A stretch of DNA of 64,000 nucleotides, taken from Jidongwangia harbinensis (GTDB lineage: Bacteria; Actinomycetota; Actinomycetes; Mycobacteriales; Micromonosporaceae). The notes under the pieces are model-generated. The model had not been told where the DNA came from and made no database searches. It was given only the letters and a program-made list of their open reading frames with translations. The stretch spans positions 124,001 through 188,000 of the forward strand of contig NZ_JAIWNC010000019.1 in the NCBI RefSeq assembly GCF_020216025.1. The letters are read 5' to 3'. Below, piece by piece: positions 7,455 to 15,488 of this stretch (position 1 is the first letter of the stretch; the number at the start of each line of letters is the position of its first letter). Both the position numbers and the translations under genes were made by a program.

Positions 7455-7861
7455 GCCAGCGAAGCACCGACGAACGCCCGCCCATCGCGGCAGCCATCAT
7501 CGTCAACGACGGCCAAGTCCTGATGGTCCGCCGCCGCGTGAAGGAAGGCCAGCTTTCCTGGCAGTTCCCGGCCGGCGAAGTCGAAGCCGGCGAGTCCGGC
7601 GACGAGGCCGCGGTCCGCGAAGCCCTGGAGGAAACCGGCCTGACCGTACGAGCTACCGGCTCACTAGGGGAACGGGTTCACCCCAACACGGGCAGGACCA
7701 TGTTCTACGTCGCCTGCGATCTCGTAGCCGGCACGGCGTACGTGGCCGACGAGGAGGAACTGGCAGAGGTGGCGTGGTGCGACCGCGCCACCCTCACCGC
7801 CTACGTTCCCTACCCGTTCTTCGGCCCCGTGCAAGAGCACCTGGACGCCAACCTCCGCTGA
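7451..7861 (+). CDS. Nudix hydrolase, Pif-like
   Basis: This 136-aa single-domain Nudix protein has an intact box at about 44-66 (GEVEAGESGDEAAVRE followed by ALEETGL), so it should be an active pyrophosphohydrolase of unknown substrate. The start overlaps the previous gene by 4 bp, implying coupled translation with the HTH-Nudix protein. pSAM2 Pif, which blocks redundant transfer between donor cells, is a Nudix protein in a comparable control region, which suggests a similar role. A general MutT-like function cannot be excluded. Confidence 0.75.
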   Translation: MSQRSTDERPPIAAAIIVNDGQVLMVRRRVKEGQLSWQFPAGEVEAGESGDEAAVREALEETGLTVRATGSLGERVHPNTGRTMFYVACDLVAGTAYVADEEELAEVAWCDRATLTAYVPYPFFGPVQEHLDANLR

Positions 7862-7882
7862 CGCCCAGCACCCTCGTTCGTC

Positions 7883-8200
7883 TCAGGCCGCCGCGAGCAG
7901 ATCAGCGAGCCGCGCCCGGACCACGCCATCGTGGAAGTGGTCCGGCAGGGGAACCCCGCCCACCGACTGCCGATCCGACACCACGTCGTCCAAGGAGTTC
8001 GCTGGCAACGACTCGGCGAGCTGGAGGCATTCCCGGGCGTACCGGCGCGCTTCCTCGATCTGGCCAGTCTCGCGCAGGCGCAGGGCGAGCGCGTAGGCGT
8101 ACTGGGCTGCGGCTCGGTCGTCCTGGAAGAAGCGCTCGTCCTCGTACTGCTTGCGCACCTCGCTGATCGGCGGCCGCGGAGTGACGTCCTCCTCAACCAT
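7883..8200 (-). CDS. Hypothetical helical protein coupled to ndk-like gene
   Basis: This 105-aa protein overlaps the stop codon of the upstream kinase gene by one base (TGATG), so it is probably translated by re-initiation. It is strongly helical. YEDERFFQDDRAAAQYAYALALRLRETGQIEEARRYARECLQLAES reads like one or two TPR-type helix pairs. No catalytic motif is seen. It converges with the Nudix gene 21 bp away. A regulator or adaptor of the kinase is plausible but unproven. Confidence 0.6.
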   Translation of the reverse strand: MVEEDVTPRPPISEVRKQYEDERFFQDDRAAAQYAYALALRLRETGQIEEARRYARECLQLAESLPANSLDDVVSDRQSVGGVPLPDHFHDGVVRARLADLLAAA

Positions 8201-8694
8201 CAGAACAGGAACCGCTCGGCAACGGTCTGGTAGTCGAACAGCTCAGACTCGGAGAACCACAGCTCCACCTCGTACTTCGCCTCCTCGACGTTGCCCGAGG
8301 CGTGGATCAGGTTCGCTGCGACGGTGTGCTTGGCTTCGGTGTACGCCTTCGACGTGTGTGCGAAGTCGCCCCGGATGGTTCCCGGGTTCGCCTGGTTCGG
8401 GAACGTGACACCCACCAGACGCCGAACGTTGGCGACTGCCTCGACACCCTCCAGAACGAAGGCAATGACCGGGCCAGACTGCATGAAGCTGGCAGTCACA
8501 TCGAAGACAGACTTGCCGAACCGCTCCTCAAGGTCGAAGTAGTGCCGGCGCGCGAGGTCGGCATCCATCTGGACCATCTTGTTGCCAACGACCTTTAGGC
8601 CCGCATCCTCGAACCTCTGAAGTACACGGCCAATAAGTCCACGGGCAACCGCATCAGGCTTTAGCAGAACAAGAGTCCGCTCGACAGTAGTCAT
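8200..8694 (-). CDS. Nucleoside diphosphate kinase (element-borne paralogue)
   Basis: It would transfer the gamma phosphate between nucleoside tri- and diphosphates. Family hallmarks are LLKPDAVARGLIG near the N-terminus, the block NPGTIRGDF, and the phosphorylated histidine in ANLIHASGN (H131). At 164 aa it is about 25 residues longer than the usual bacterial housekeeping enzyme. The extra residues lie between GTIRGDF and the active-site His and in the tail (ELWFSESELFDY), a layout seen in longer archaeal-type enzymes. The ATG has GGAG 7 nt upstream. The gene belongs to the element cargo, not the chromosomal core. The 196 bp upstream (8695-8890) hold no convincing gene. Confidence 0.85.
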   Translation of the reverse strand: MTTVERTLVLLKPDAVARGLIGRVLQRFEDAGLKVVGNKMVQMDADLARRHYFDLEERFGKSVFDVTASFMQSGPVIAFVLEGVEAVANVRRLVGVTFPNQANPGTIRGDFAHTSKAYTEAKHTVAANLIHASGNVEEAKYEVELWFSESELFDYQTVAERFLF

Positions 8695-8890
8695 ACCAAC
8701 GCTCCAGTTCAGGATCGAATGGATGCAGGATACCCCATCGCCAGTATCATGTATTCAGTGGCATCATTCACGGCTCAGTAGAGGTGGAACTCACTTCCCG
8801 GAGAACCTGGGATACCGTGAGGGTGAATTTAGGAAGTATAGAGCTTCCGGGCCTGGCCAACTTCATCACAGACGGAGGAATTGCATAAGT

Positions 8891-9499
8891 TCAGATGGCC
8901 GCGTCAATCGCTCCAGCGACACTCTCAAGGAAATCTAGACTGTCATTCACAATAATGGCGTCGATAGGATAGCGGGTTCTCGGAGGCGTAGGATCCGTAT
9001 CGGACTCATGAGCGATTTTGTTCCGTCGGTCAACAAGCAATTTCAGTCGACGCTTGACGTCCTCCGCCGACTGGCCCATCTGTTTCGATACTTCCTGCCA
9101 TAGGATGACGTCAGTAACGAGGCGGAAGGCATCAGCCACCTTGTCGGGCTGCTGAAAGCTCAGATACGAATGCTGCTCTCGAACTTCGGCTTCAAGCCAA
9201 CCCGTCCCGCCTTGAGACAAAGCGAGGCCAACAGATCTGAGCGAGACCCGAAACCTAAAGAAGCCCGGGCAGTCTGGAAGCACACCACTCTGAATCAGAA
9301 GCATTCTTGAGCGAACCTCTTCGTGAACGAAGTGGTCAAAAGCACTGACTCCCTGAACAAGGGCATATCTAAGAATATCGTCGGTATCGATCACCGACGT
9401 AACTTGCGCAGAGAGAACCGTTGCGGTAGCCGAGAGGTCGCGCGCATGCTGGAGATTTCGTCTAAACATCGCGATCTCAAAGGCCGACATCTCATTCAA
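8891..9499 (-). CDS. HEPN-domain protein (predicted RNase toxin/effector) coupled to ParA-like ATPase
   Basis: This 202-aa all-helical protein carries the HEPN signature RNKIAH at 159-164 (R-x4-H) inside VDRRNKIAHESD, preceded by a helix with YALVQGVSAFDHFVHEEV. It resembles the RiboL-PSP/MAE-type HEPN families, whose members are metal-independent RNases in toxin-antitoxin and phage-defence systems. Its ATG overlaps the end of the ParA-like gene by 8 bp, so the two form one operon. Local GC is near 50% (30 of 60 bases at 9001-9060), far below flanking genes, indicating acquisition from elsewhere. RNase activity and defence function are inferred from motif and context. Confidence 0.75.
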   Translation of the reverse strand: MNEMSAFEIAMFRRNLQHARDLSATATVLSAQVTSVIDTDDILRYALVQGVSAFDHFVHEEVRSRMLLIQSGVLPDCPGFFRFRVSLRSVGLALSQGGTGWLEAEVREQHSYLSFQQPDKVADAFRLVTDVILWQEVSKQMGQSAEDVKRRLKLLVDRRNKIAHESDTDPTPPRTRYPIDAIIVNDSLDFLESVAGAIDAAI

Positions 9500-10541
9500 C
9501 CTCGGTAGTCGTCATGCTCACGACCTTATCTGCCAGCGCGCTGAACTGCTGATGGAACGCGTCTCTAGACTCCTCCGCATTTTCGAGAACTGTACCCACC
9601 GCCAGCAATTGTTCCGCAGTAAGCGCAAATACGGGGGTAAGGAACTCTTGCGACCTGGAAATGAGGCTGTTGAAGTCAGCGATCAGCGCCAAGTTCAAGC
9701 TATCGTCAACCCCGTTCTCGACGTATGCCTCACTGGGCAGCAGGAGGCCGGCCCCTTGTAGGGAGGGAGTCAATCTCTGGCGAACAGCATTGGCCGACTC
9801 ATCGATCCATCGCTGGAAAGCTGACGCAGGAAGGCCCTTGCGGGGGCGAAACTTTTGAACAATCGTTCCCAGAACGCGAAGTTTAGGCTCGGGGAACGGA
9901 TATGCCGCATCCCGAAGAACTGGCATTGAACTCGCCTGATTGGCCCATGACTTCCACCTGGGCAAGACACGCGACAGAGAATCGATTGCCATAACAGAGA
10001 ACACATCTGGAGACGTCGGAAGAATCAGGTAATCGCTCGTCATCACCAGGTTCTGGTTTATTGGTCCAAGGCCGGGACTCATGTCGACAAGTACAAAGTC
10101 GGCGGATACGCTTTGCGCCGTCTTACTTATCAGGAACGAAAGGCTTCCTGGGAGATTTTGCAGGGCTTGGATTGCCGCGGACAGTTCCTGCGCTATACCA
10201 AGAGTGACTTCGTACTCCGAAAGTCGTAGATCACCTGGCAGAAGGAACAAACCAGGCCGCCCTGGAACTTCAACAGCCTGAACGGCCTCGATCGACTTCG
10301 GCTGCGCTTCAAATGCAGGCGCCAGTCCAGATCGAATAGTATTGCCGCCCTGCTGCTCGTAAAACGATTCAAGCTCGTCGGCGCCTTTAAAGCCCAATAC
10401 CATGCCTGTCAGGTTGCATTGGGGATCGGAGTCGACAATAAGAACTCGGTGCCCTTTTTCTGCCAGCATCCAGCCCAAATTGAAGACTGTCGTCGTCTTA
10501 CTGACGCCGCCCTTGTGATTGAAAAGCGCAATTTGCGGCAC
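9492..10541 (-). CDS. ParA/Soj-like deviant Walker ATPase
   Basis: This 349-aa protein has a deviant Walker A KGGVSKTT (10-17), the switch region VDSDPQCNLTG (about 36-46) and a Walker B-like DFVLVDMSPG, so it belongs to the ParA/MinD group that dimerises on ATP. A C-terminal extension of about 80 helical residues goes beyond usual plasmid ParA. The GTG start follows CCGGAG. No parB follows; instead a HEPN gene overlaps its 3' end. ParA-HEPN pairs have been noted in comparative genomics of HEPN proteins as probable conflict systems, so a regulator or sensor of the HEPN protein is more likely than a partition ATPase. The same low GC as its partner supports joint transfer. Confidence 0.75.
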   Translation of the reverse strand: MPQIALFNHKGGVSKTTTVFNLGWMLAEKGHRVLIVDSDPQCNLTGMVLGFKGADELESFYEQQGGNTIRSGLAPAFEAQPKSIEAVQAVEVPGRPGLFLLPGDLRLSEYEVTLGIAQELSAAIQALQNLPGSLSFLISKTAQSVSADFVLVDMSPGLGPINQNLVMTSDYLILPTSPDVFSVMAIDSLSRVLPRWKSWANQASSMPVLRDAAYPFPEPKLRVLGTIVQKFRPRKGLPASAFQRWIDESANAVRQRLTPSLQGAGLLLPSEAYVENGVDDSLNLALIADFNSLISRSQEFLTPVFALTAEQLLAVGTVLENAEESRDAFHQQFSALADKVVSMTTTEVE

Positions 10542-10638
10542 TGGAAACTCCGGATGCTGCTGGGCGGCAAGTGGTCCGACACATCATAGAGTGTCGCCTG
10601 CGGCTTCCGCCTGACGACGAATCTAAAGTGTGGATCGA

Positions 10639-10872
10639 TCAGCTAGCCACACCCTGCGCCGCTACGAGTTTCCCCAACGCTTCGACCGTCAGCCACGGGC
10701 GCATGCTGTGGCAGTTAGAACAGACCAGGGCAAGGTCCGTGAGCCGGGTGCTCGTCTCGCCGATGACATGCAGCGGCGTGCGATGGTGACACTCTATGTA
10801 ATCCTGCCCGCGAGGACCGTACACTGGGCCGAAGTCGAACCCACATGCTTCACCGGCGATGGACTCGCCTCG
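10639..10872 (-). pseudogene. Remnant of an HNH endonuclease (C-terminal McrA-like domain)
   Basis: The frame encodes an HNH core almost to the usual end: EACGFDFGPVYGPRGQDY, then IECHHRTPLH and the metal-site LALVCSNCHSMRPWLT. Homologues have a longer N-terminal part before the first Cys, but here an in-frame TGA (10873-10875) lies ten codons before it and no start codon exists before the GTG inside the domain. Upstream sequence in the other frames shows no recognisable continuation. It is therefore most likely a 5'-truncated type IV-like restriction nuclease relic within the defence cargo. A short protein starting at the internal GTG (10824) would lack the first Cys of the fold. Confidence 0.65.
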
Positions 10873-11291
10873 TCATTTCGCTTCGGAGATCTTGCATACT
10901 GGTTAGTCATGGCCGGGTTCGGGCCGACCCGGTAACAGCCCTTACGGCGGCCCCGAGTTGGGATTGTCGGACACCCGTGTGGGCCGGCATGGGTGACGCA
11001 TGGTTCGGTCTGCCCGGCCCTGCGGATGCTGACCGGACTACGACGCCCACCCACAACTGAGTCGCCGTGCCCAGGCATCACCACGCCGAAGCCGACCTCG
11101 ATCGTCGCGGCCGACTCGGCGGCCGAGCGCCCCATCTCGCCAAGCAACGCCATGCGGCCGCCCGGGCAGACCGGGAATTGTCGTACCTCAGTGCCAGGAA
11201 TTTGCCGGTCTCCGGTTGCCGGTCAGAACGGCAGGGCCCCTGCTGGATACTGGCCAGGCGGTCGACAGCGATATGACGGGGAGTTACTCGA
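10873..11291. other. Intergenic stretch upstream of the NaeI-like gene
   Basis: About 420 bp with no supportable gene. It may hold degraded 5' sequence of the HNH gene and the promoter of the restriction gene. The reading frames crossing it show no conserved motifs. The only functional signal I see is GGGGAG just before the ATG at 11292. Confidence 0.4.
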
Positions 11292-12422
11292 ATGACGGTT
11301 GGACGTACCCGGAACCTGCAAGCTCAGCCGGGCCCGCCGCCGTACGGGGCCGATCGCGAGCTCGACACCGCGACCGTCTTCTTCGCGCCGGACGCGGTTG
11401 ACCGGATGGGCGCGATCATCCGGAAGGGAACCGATGAGGTTATCGCCACGGCCCGGACTCGCCGCTGGACCCTCGATCAGTGCAATGACCAGGAGAAGGG
11501 CTATCTCGGGGTCAACATCGAGAACATCGTGCGTGGCGAGTACGACCTCGACGACGGGTTGGCCGGCATGGACTTCGACGTCAACGGCGTCGACGTCGAT
11601 TGCAAGTGGTCCCGCAACTTCGGTGGCTGGCAGATACCGCCCGAGGCGACCGGACACATTTGCCTGCTCGTCTACGGCGATGACATCACCGGAGACATGG
11701 CCGTCGGCTTGTTACGCATTCGCGAGGAAATCCTTGTCGGCGGCAACCGCGACGCCAAGCGCACCATCCAGAGCCCCGGCGGCATCAGCGAAATCCGGTG
11801 GCTCGTCGAGCCAGGCACGCCGATTCCGGAGAACTTCCTGATGAGCCTGCGAAAGCGGGACCGCGACGCCATCCTCGCGCCCCGCGGCGGTGACGCCCGC
11901 GCCCGGGAACTCTTCATCCGTTGCGAAGGCATGATCATCTATCGGCACACGATCGAATCCATTGGTCAGCAGCTCGACGAGGCACGCCGATTTCGCGGAG
12001 AAACCCGGCAGCAGCTGCTTAAAGCGGGTTTCGAGGTGCTCAACGGCCACTGGAAGACTGACCGGCAGCGAGCTAAAGATCTTGGCTGTGCTGCGCTGGC
12101 GAATAAGGCACAGTGGGTCTGCCTGCGCACCGACGGATCGACCCCGGCGCGCCGGGCGAAGCTCGACCCCCCGCGGATCGCCGAGGCTGAGGTCTATCGG
12201 AAGCTGTTCAGCCAGCAAATTGCGGCGGAACGCCGCGCGAAAAAGCAGGCCCGTAAGGCAATGAAGGCAGCGAACGTCCAGATGAACCTGGTCGACGACC
12301 TGGCGCCGGACGAAGACGCGGCGTATGCAATCCGCGCCGTCACGGACGCTGAAACTACCGCGGTCCGTACGGCCGAGCAGCTCGGGTTTGAGAGCCTGTC
12401 GTCCTGGACGTTGTCCCAGTGA
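11292..12422 (+). CDS. NaeI-type type II restriction endonuclease
   Basis: This 376-aa protein matches the NaeI family (type IIE; NaeI cuts GCCGGC and needs a second site as effector). D94, D103 and K105 (in GMDFDVNGVDVDCKWS) reproduce the spacing of NaeI catalytic D86, D95 and K97. The conserved GGWQIPPEATGH, GNRDAKRTI and PENFLMSLRKRDRD blocks follow. Residues about 205-310 correspond to the DNA-binding Topo domain. The protein is longer than NaeI (about 317 aa) through an N-terminal extension and a basic, helical tail. GGGGAG precedes the ATG. No cytosine methyltransferase is encoded beside it or anywhere in the window, which is unusual for a type II enzyme. Confidence 0.85.
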   Translation: MTVGRTRNLQAQPGPPPYGADRELDTATVFFAPDAVDRMGAIIRKGTDEVIATARTRRWTLDQCNDQEKGYLGVNIENIVRGEYDLDDGLAGMDFDVNGVDVDCKWSRNFGGWQIPPEATGHICLLVYGDDITGDMAVGLLRIREEILVGGNRDAKRTIQSPGGISEIRWLVEPGTPIPENFLMSLRKRDRDAILAPRGGDARARELFIRCEGMIIYRHTIESIGQQLDEARRFRGETRQQLLKAGFEVLNGHWKTDRQRAKDLGCAALANKAQWVCLRTDGSTPARRAKLDPPRIAEAEVYRKLFSQQIAAERRAKKQARKAMKAANVQMNLVDDLAPDEDAAYAIRAVTDAETTAVRTAEQLGFESLSSWTLSQ

Positions 12423-12544
12423 CCTCGCCGCGGCAGCTGATCCGGGTCGATGTGCTCGCGCAGGCCGGGACCTGTGGCCGACCTGACCACCCCACCAGCC
12501 CGCTTGCCGACCTGGCCAAGCCCACGATCGGCAGACGCGGTGGT

Positions 12545-12572
12545 CTGGGGGATGACCGTAGCCATCCCCCAG
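12545..12572. terminator. Bidirectional hairpin between convergent cargo genes
   Basis: CTGGGGGATG (12545-12554) pairs perfectly with CATCCCCCAG (12563-12572) around an 8-nt loop. It lies between the 3' ends of the NaeI-like gene (12422) and the ParB-like gene (12583). Confidence 0.75.
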
Positions 12573-12582
12573 GCCGGGTTAA

Positions 12583-14571
12583 CTATGCCGCCTCGGCCTC
12601 CCCGCCCTCGGGCGGCGAAGCCGGGCTCGCAGGGGGCTCTGCGTTGCTGGCTCGGTACTCAACACCGACGTCGTACCACTCGGAAAGCTGTTCAGCGATG
12701 TTGTTCAGCTGCTTGCGCCACGCCTTGGCCTCCGCGAGCAGGCCCTGCTGTTCGACGAGCGAGTTGCCGTCATCGTCTTGAACCTCGGCGACGTCGTCCA
12801 CGGCGACCGCGAGCGCTTCCACTGCCTCGCGCAGCCGGATCTGGGCTGCGAGATAAGGGTCCTGGCCTTTCGGCTCGCTTCCCTTCTGGCCCTTCGGGAA
12901 CAGGTCGTAGCGCAGCTTCTCGTTCTTCAGCGGAACCGGCTGCCCATCAGCCCCGTCCACCGGGTCGCCGGCTTCATCCCGAAGAACGGGCCGCAGGCCG
13001 CGGCGGCCGTCCTGCACGATGAAGGCCAGCAGTTCGATGCCACGCGGGGTGCGAACCATCGAGTCCAGAACATCAGCGACGGAACGCCGATCGGAGCGCT
13101 CGCCCTGGTCGTTACGGGGTACGCGCAGCACGTCATGGATGGCGGCGTAGTAAAGGGCCCGGACAGCCAGCTCGGTGCAGCTCTTCCCGGGCTTTCCGGA
13201 GGATTGGAGCTCGGTGAGCGCCGCCGACTTGAGCAGCTTCAGCGTCCGGGTGGTCATCGTCCACGGGCTCGTGCCGGTGACCTTAGCTCCGTTCTCCAGA
13301 ACCTTGATCATCCGTTCCACCGTCGAGTCGGGGTAGCCGGTACGCCCCCGGAACTCACGAGCGATGAGTTCGACAGCATAGGGAACCTTGGTGGTCTTGC
13401 GGACCTGCACCTGCTTGCGGGCGTTGTCCTTGCGCAGAACGAACGCGATCGGACGCCGGATGGCGTTGTGCACGGCCGGCTCCTCGGTGGTGAACAGCCA
13501 GAGCAGTCGGGTAGAGCGATCGTCAGCGTCCCTCGACACGCCGGCCTCGGCCGCGGTCTCGGCGGTCGTCAGCCCCCGGAGCCAGGCGTACTCCTCGCCG
13601 CTGCTCAGCAGCGCCGCTCCGAATGCTGCCTCCAGGCAGTCGTCGGCCATGACGGCGTTCTGAGCCGTCTCCGACCAGTCGCGCTTGGTGTTGAGGTGTT
13701 CCTGCGCCACCTTGGTCTTGAGTGCCTCCGCGAGATCGAGACTGCCGGGCTCGTCAGCCTCAAATCCGACGATAAGGATGAAGTTCGCGGTGGCGCAGCG
13801 CACGCGCGCCTTGTCGTTCTCGGTGAGCTCGCTGACCGGCTTCTCAACGAGGCTGTTGATCTCGTTGATGAAGTCGGTCATCGCCCTGGCGCCGGACGGC
13901 ATCCGCAGGACCGTGTCCTCGGGCTCCAGGCCTAGCTCTGCGTGGGCGTGGCTGACGCGGCTTGTGCCTTCCCGCACCTCGGGCACGGCGATATCCGGGC
14001 TAGCGTCGTCGAACGAGAACACCGTCATCACGCCGAACGGCGCGTCCATGATGCCCTGGTCACCGATCGGCGGGTACAACGCGTTCGTCGCGCGGGTCTT
14101 GGCCATACCGTTGCTCAACGCGTTCAGCAGCGCGTCCCGGCTCGGGGCCGTCATGGTGAGCTCGGCCCGCTGCGATGTCACGCTGGAGGCGATCTCCTGC
14201 TCCGTCGAGGACGCGCTGGCGCCTGAGAGCGGATAGAGGTACTCGCCGGCATTACGCGGGTTGAACGGGTCGGCCATCAGCCGAGGTACCCACGCGAGGC
14301 CCTCGATGTAGAGCAGGTCGCCGCCCGGAATGCGGATCCGGCGGGGCTGTTCGACCTGGGGCATGAGCGCCTCCGGGCGCACCCAGATCGTGGACATAGC
14401 GCCGGCCGCCCGATCGGTCATTCCGAGCGACTTGCGAGCCGCGCTCCGAAGCGCACGGATCTGCGCCGGATCGGGGAGCTCGGGGAGCCGGCGAAGCGGT
14501 TTCGGCAGCTCGGTCGTCTCGCCGATGACGTGACTCGGCACCGACTGGTGCCGACGTTCCTGGGGAGTCAT
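12583..14571 (-). CDS. Large protein of unknown function with ParB/sulfiredoxin-like features (662 aa)
   Basis: The open frame reaches 14805, but the ATG at 14571 has AAGGA at ideal spacing, and the 78 residues before it look non-coding, so 14571 is chosen. Two features recall the ParB/Srx/DndB fold: DPFNPR at 101-106, like the ParB NPxQPR box, and an EGTSR loop at 201-205, like the DG(Q/N)(H/S)R loops of that superfamily. The remaining 450 residues are mostly helical and charged, with KGQKGSEPKG and a Pro/Glu-rich tail. I find no nuclease or methylase motif. It converges on the NaeI-like gene. A defence role is a guess from location. Confidence 0.65.
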   Translation of the reverse strand: MTPQERRHQSVPSHVIGETTELPKPLRRLPELPDPAQIRALRSAARKSLGMTDRAAGAMSTIWVRPEALMPQVEQPRRIRIPGGDLLYIEGLAWVPRLMADPFNPRNAGEYLYPLSGASASSTEQEIASSVTSQRAELTMTAPSRDALLNALSNGMAKTRATNALYPPIGDQGIMDAPFGVMTVFSFDDASPDIAVPEVREGTSRVSHAHAELGLEPEDTVLRMPSGARAMTDFINEINSLVEKPVSELTENDKARVRCATANFILIVGFEADEPGSLDLAEALKTKVAQEHLNTKRDWSETAQNAVMADDCLEAAFGAALLSSGEEYAWLRGLTTAETAAEAGVSRDADDRSTRLLWLFTTEEPAVHNAIRRPIAFVLRKDNARKQVQVRKTTKVPYAVELIAREFRGRTGYPDSTVERMIKVLENGAKVTGTSPWTMTTRTLKLLKSAALTELQSSGKPGKSCTELAVRALYYAAIHDVLRVPRNDQGERSDRRSVADVLDSMVRTPRGIELLAFIVQDGRRGLRPVLRDEAGDPVDGADGQPVPLKNEKLRYDLFPKGQKGSEPKGQDPYLAAQIRLREAVEALAVAVDDVAEVQDDDGNSLVEQQGLLAEAKAWRKQLNNIAEQLSEWYDVGVEYRASNAEPPASPASPPEGGEAEAA

Positions 14572-15488
14572 GGTGTCCTTCCGGATCCCAGCTCGCCGCG
14601 GAGGAATCTCTCCCGCGGGTAAAACACGCGGGAGCCGGACACCGACCAGCTCGCGCTCCAGTTTCCAGCGGATCCAGCCCGCCTTCAACCTGAGCGGCAC
14701 GAATTGCCCATCGCGGCTCTGGACTGACCTCTTCGCCCGGCACGAAGACCGGGACATTCGGGTACTGCCGCCTCCACGCAGATCGGTGCCTGCGTTTTGG
14801 TTCACCGCGACGCAGCTCGCGTCGTCGCCTGAGACAGTAGCACGGCGGAGACGGTTAGTGACCTCGGCGAGTCATTGTGCTCACGAACTTGGTCACGAGC
14901 GTGGGCAGCAACCGATGGGCTCTGAGCGCAAGCAGGAACGTGACTCGGTTGCGCCGCAGGAGCTGTCGCCCGACAGGCGCGGCTTCTAGCGCGTCGAGGG
15001 TGCCTAATGCGCCTGGCCTTAGCCGCCCGCGAAGGGTACACGCGTACCTCGACGGCAAATATGCGGCCAGGTTATCGGATTACCTCCGCCGAATCGCAGT
15101 TCGCGCTGGTCAGGGATGTGGTCCGGGCTGGAAGGTTCGCCCTCCGGAGGAGTACCGCACGCGCGAATCGCGCCGACTGGACTGTCGATTGCGACTACCG
15201 GCCGGCTGGGAAGCCTGTCGGCGGGGGCGCTCGCTGGCGCAAGCCGGATTGCGACGCTGAGTGCGAGAATTCGGCAGGCGTTGAGAACTCCGTCTTCGCG
15301 GTGCCGGCCGTGGCGCGTCATGTCTGACTCGCAATTCGCCCGCGGTCCGCTGTCCCCAGGCAGTTGGAGAAATCCTGGAGAAGCAGTGGTCCTTCTGACC
15401 GCCACGCCGCTGCTCATACCGACGGCAACCGACATCGCGACCTGCGCCTTCATAGTCGAAACAAGGCACGAGTCGACCATGTTCCTCA
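14572..15488. other. Gene-poor right end of the element
   Basis: Roughly 900 bp between the ParB-like gene and the attachment site. The 5' part carries the ribosome site and presumably the promoter of that gene. Open frames crossing the rest are short, overlap one another and have no recognisable motif or good ribosome site. I see no integrase remnant. It may be inert end sequence or decayed cargo. Confidence 0.4.

Noticed and set aside
8784..8888. Possible 34-aa plus-strand ORF between the HEPN and ndk-like genes
   Set aside because: It has a GTG after a GAGG-like sequence and reasonable composition, but there is no family match by eye and no independent support.
9492..10541. Plasmid-style partition function for the ParA-like protein
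   Set aside because: There is no adjacent parB or parS-like repeats and the coupled partner is a HEPN protein. The ParB-like gene at 12583-14571 is separated by other genes and lacks a clear HTH.
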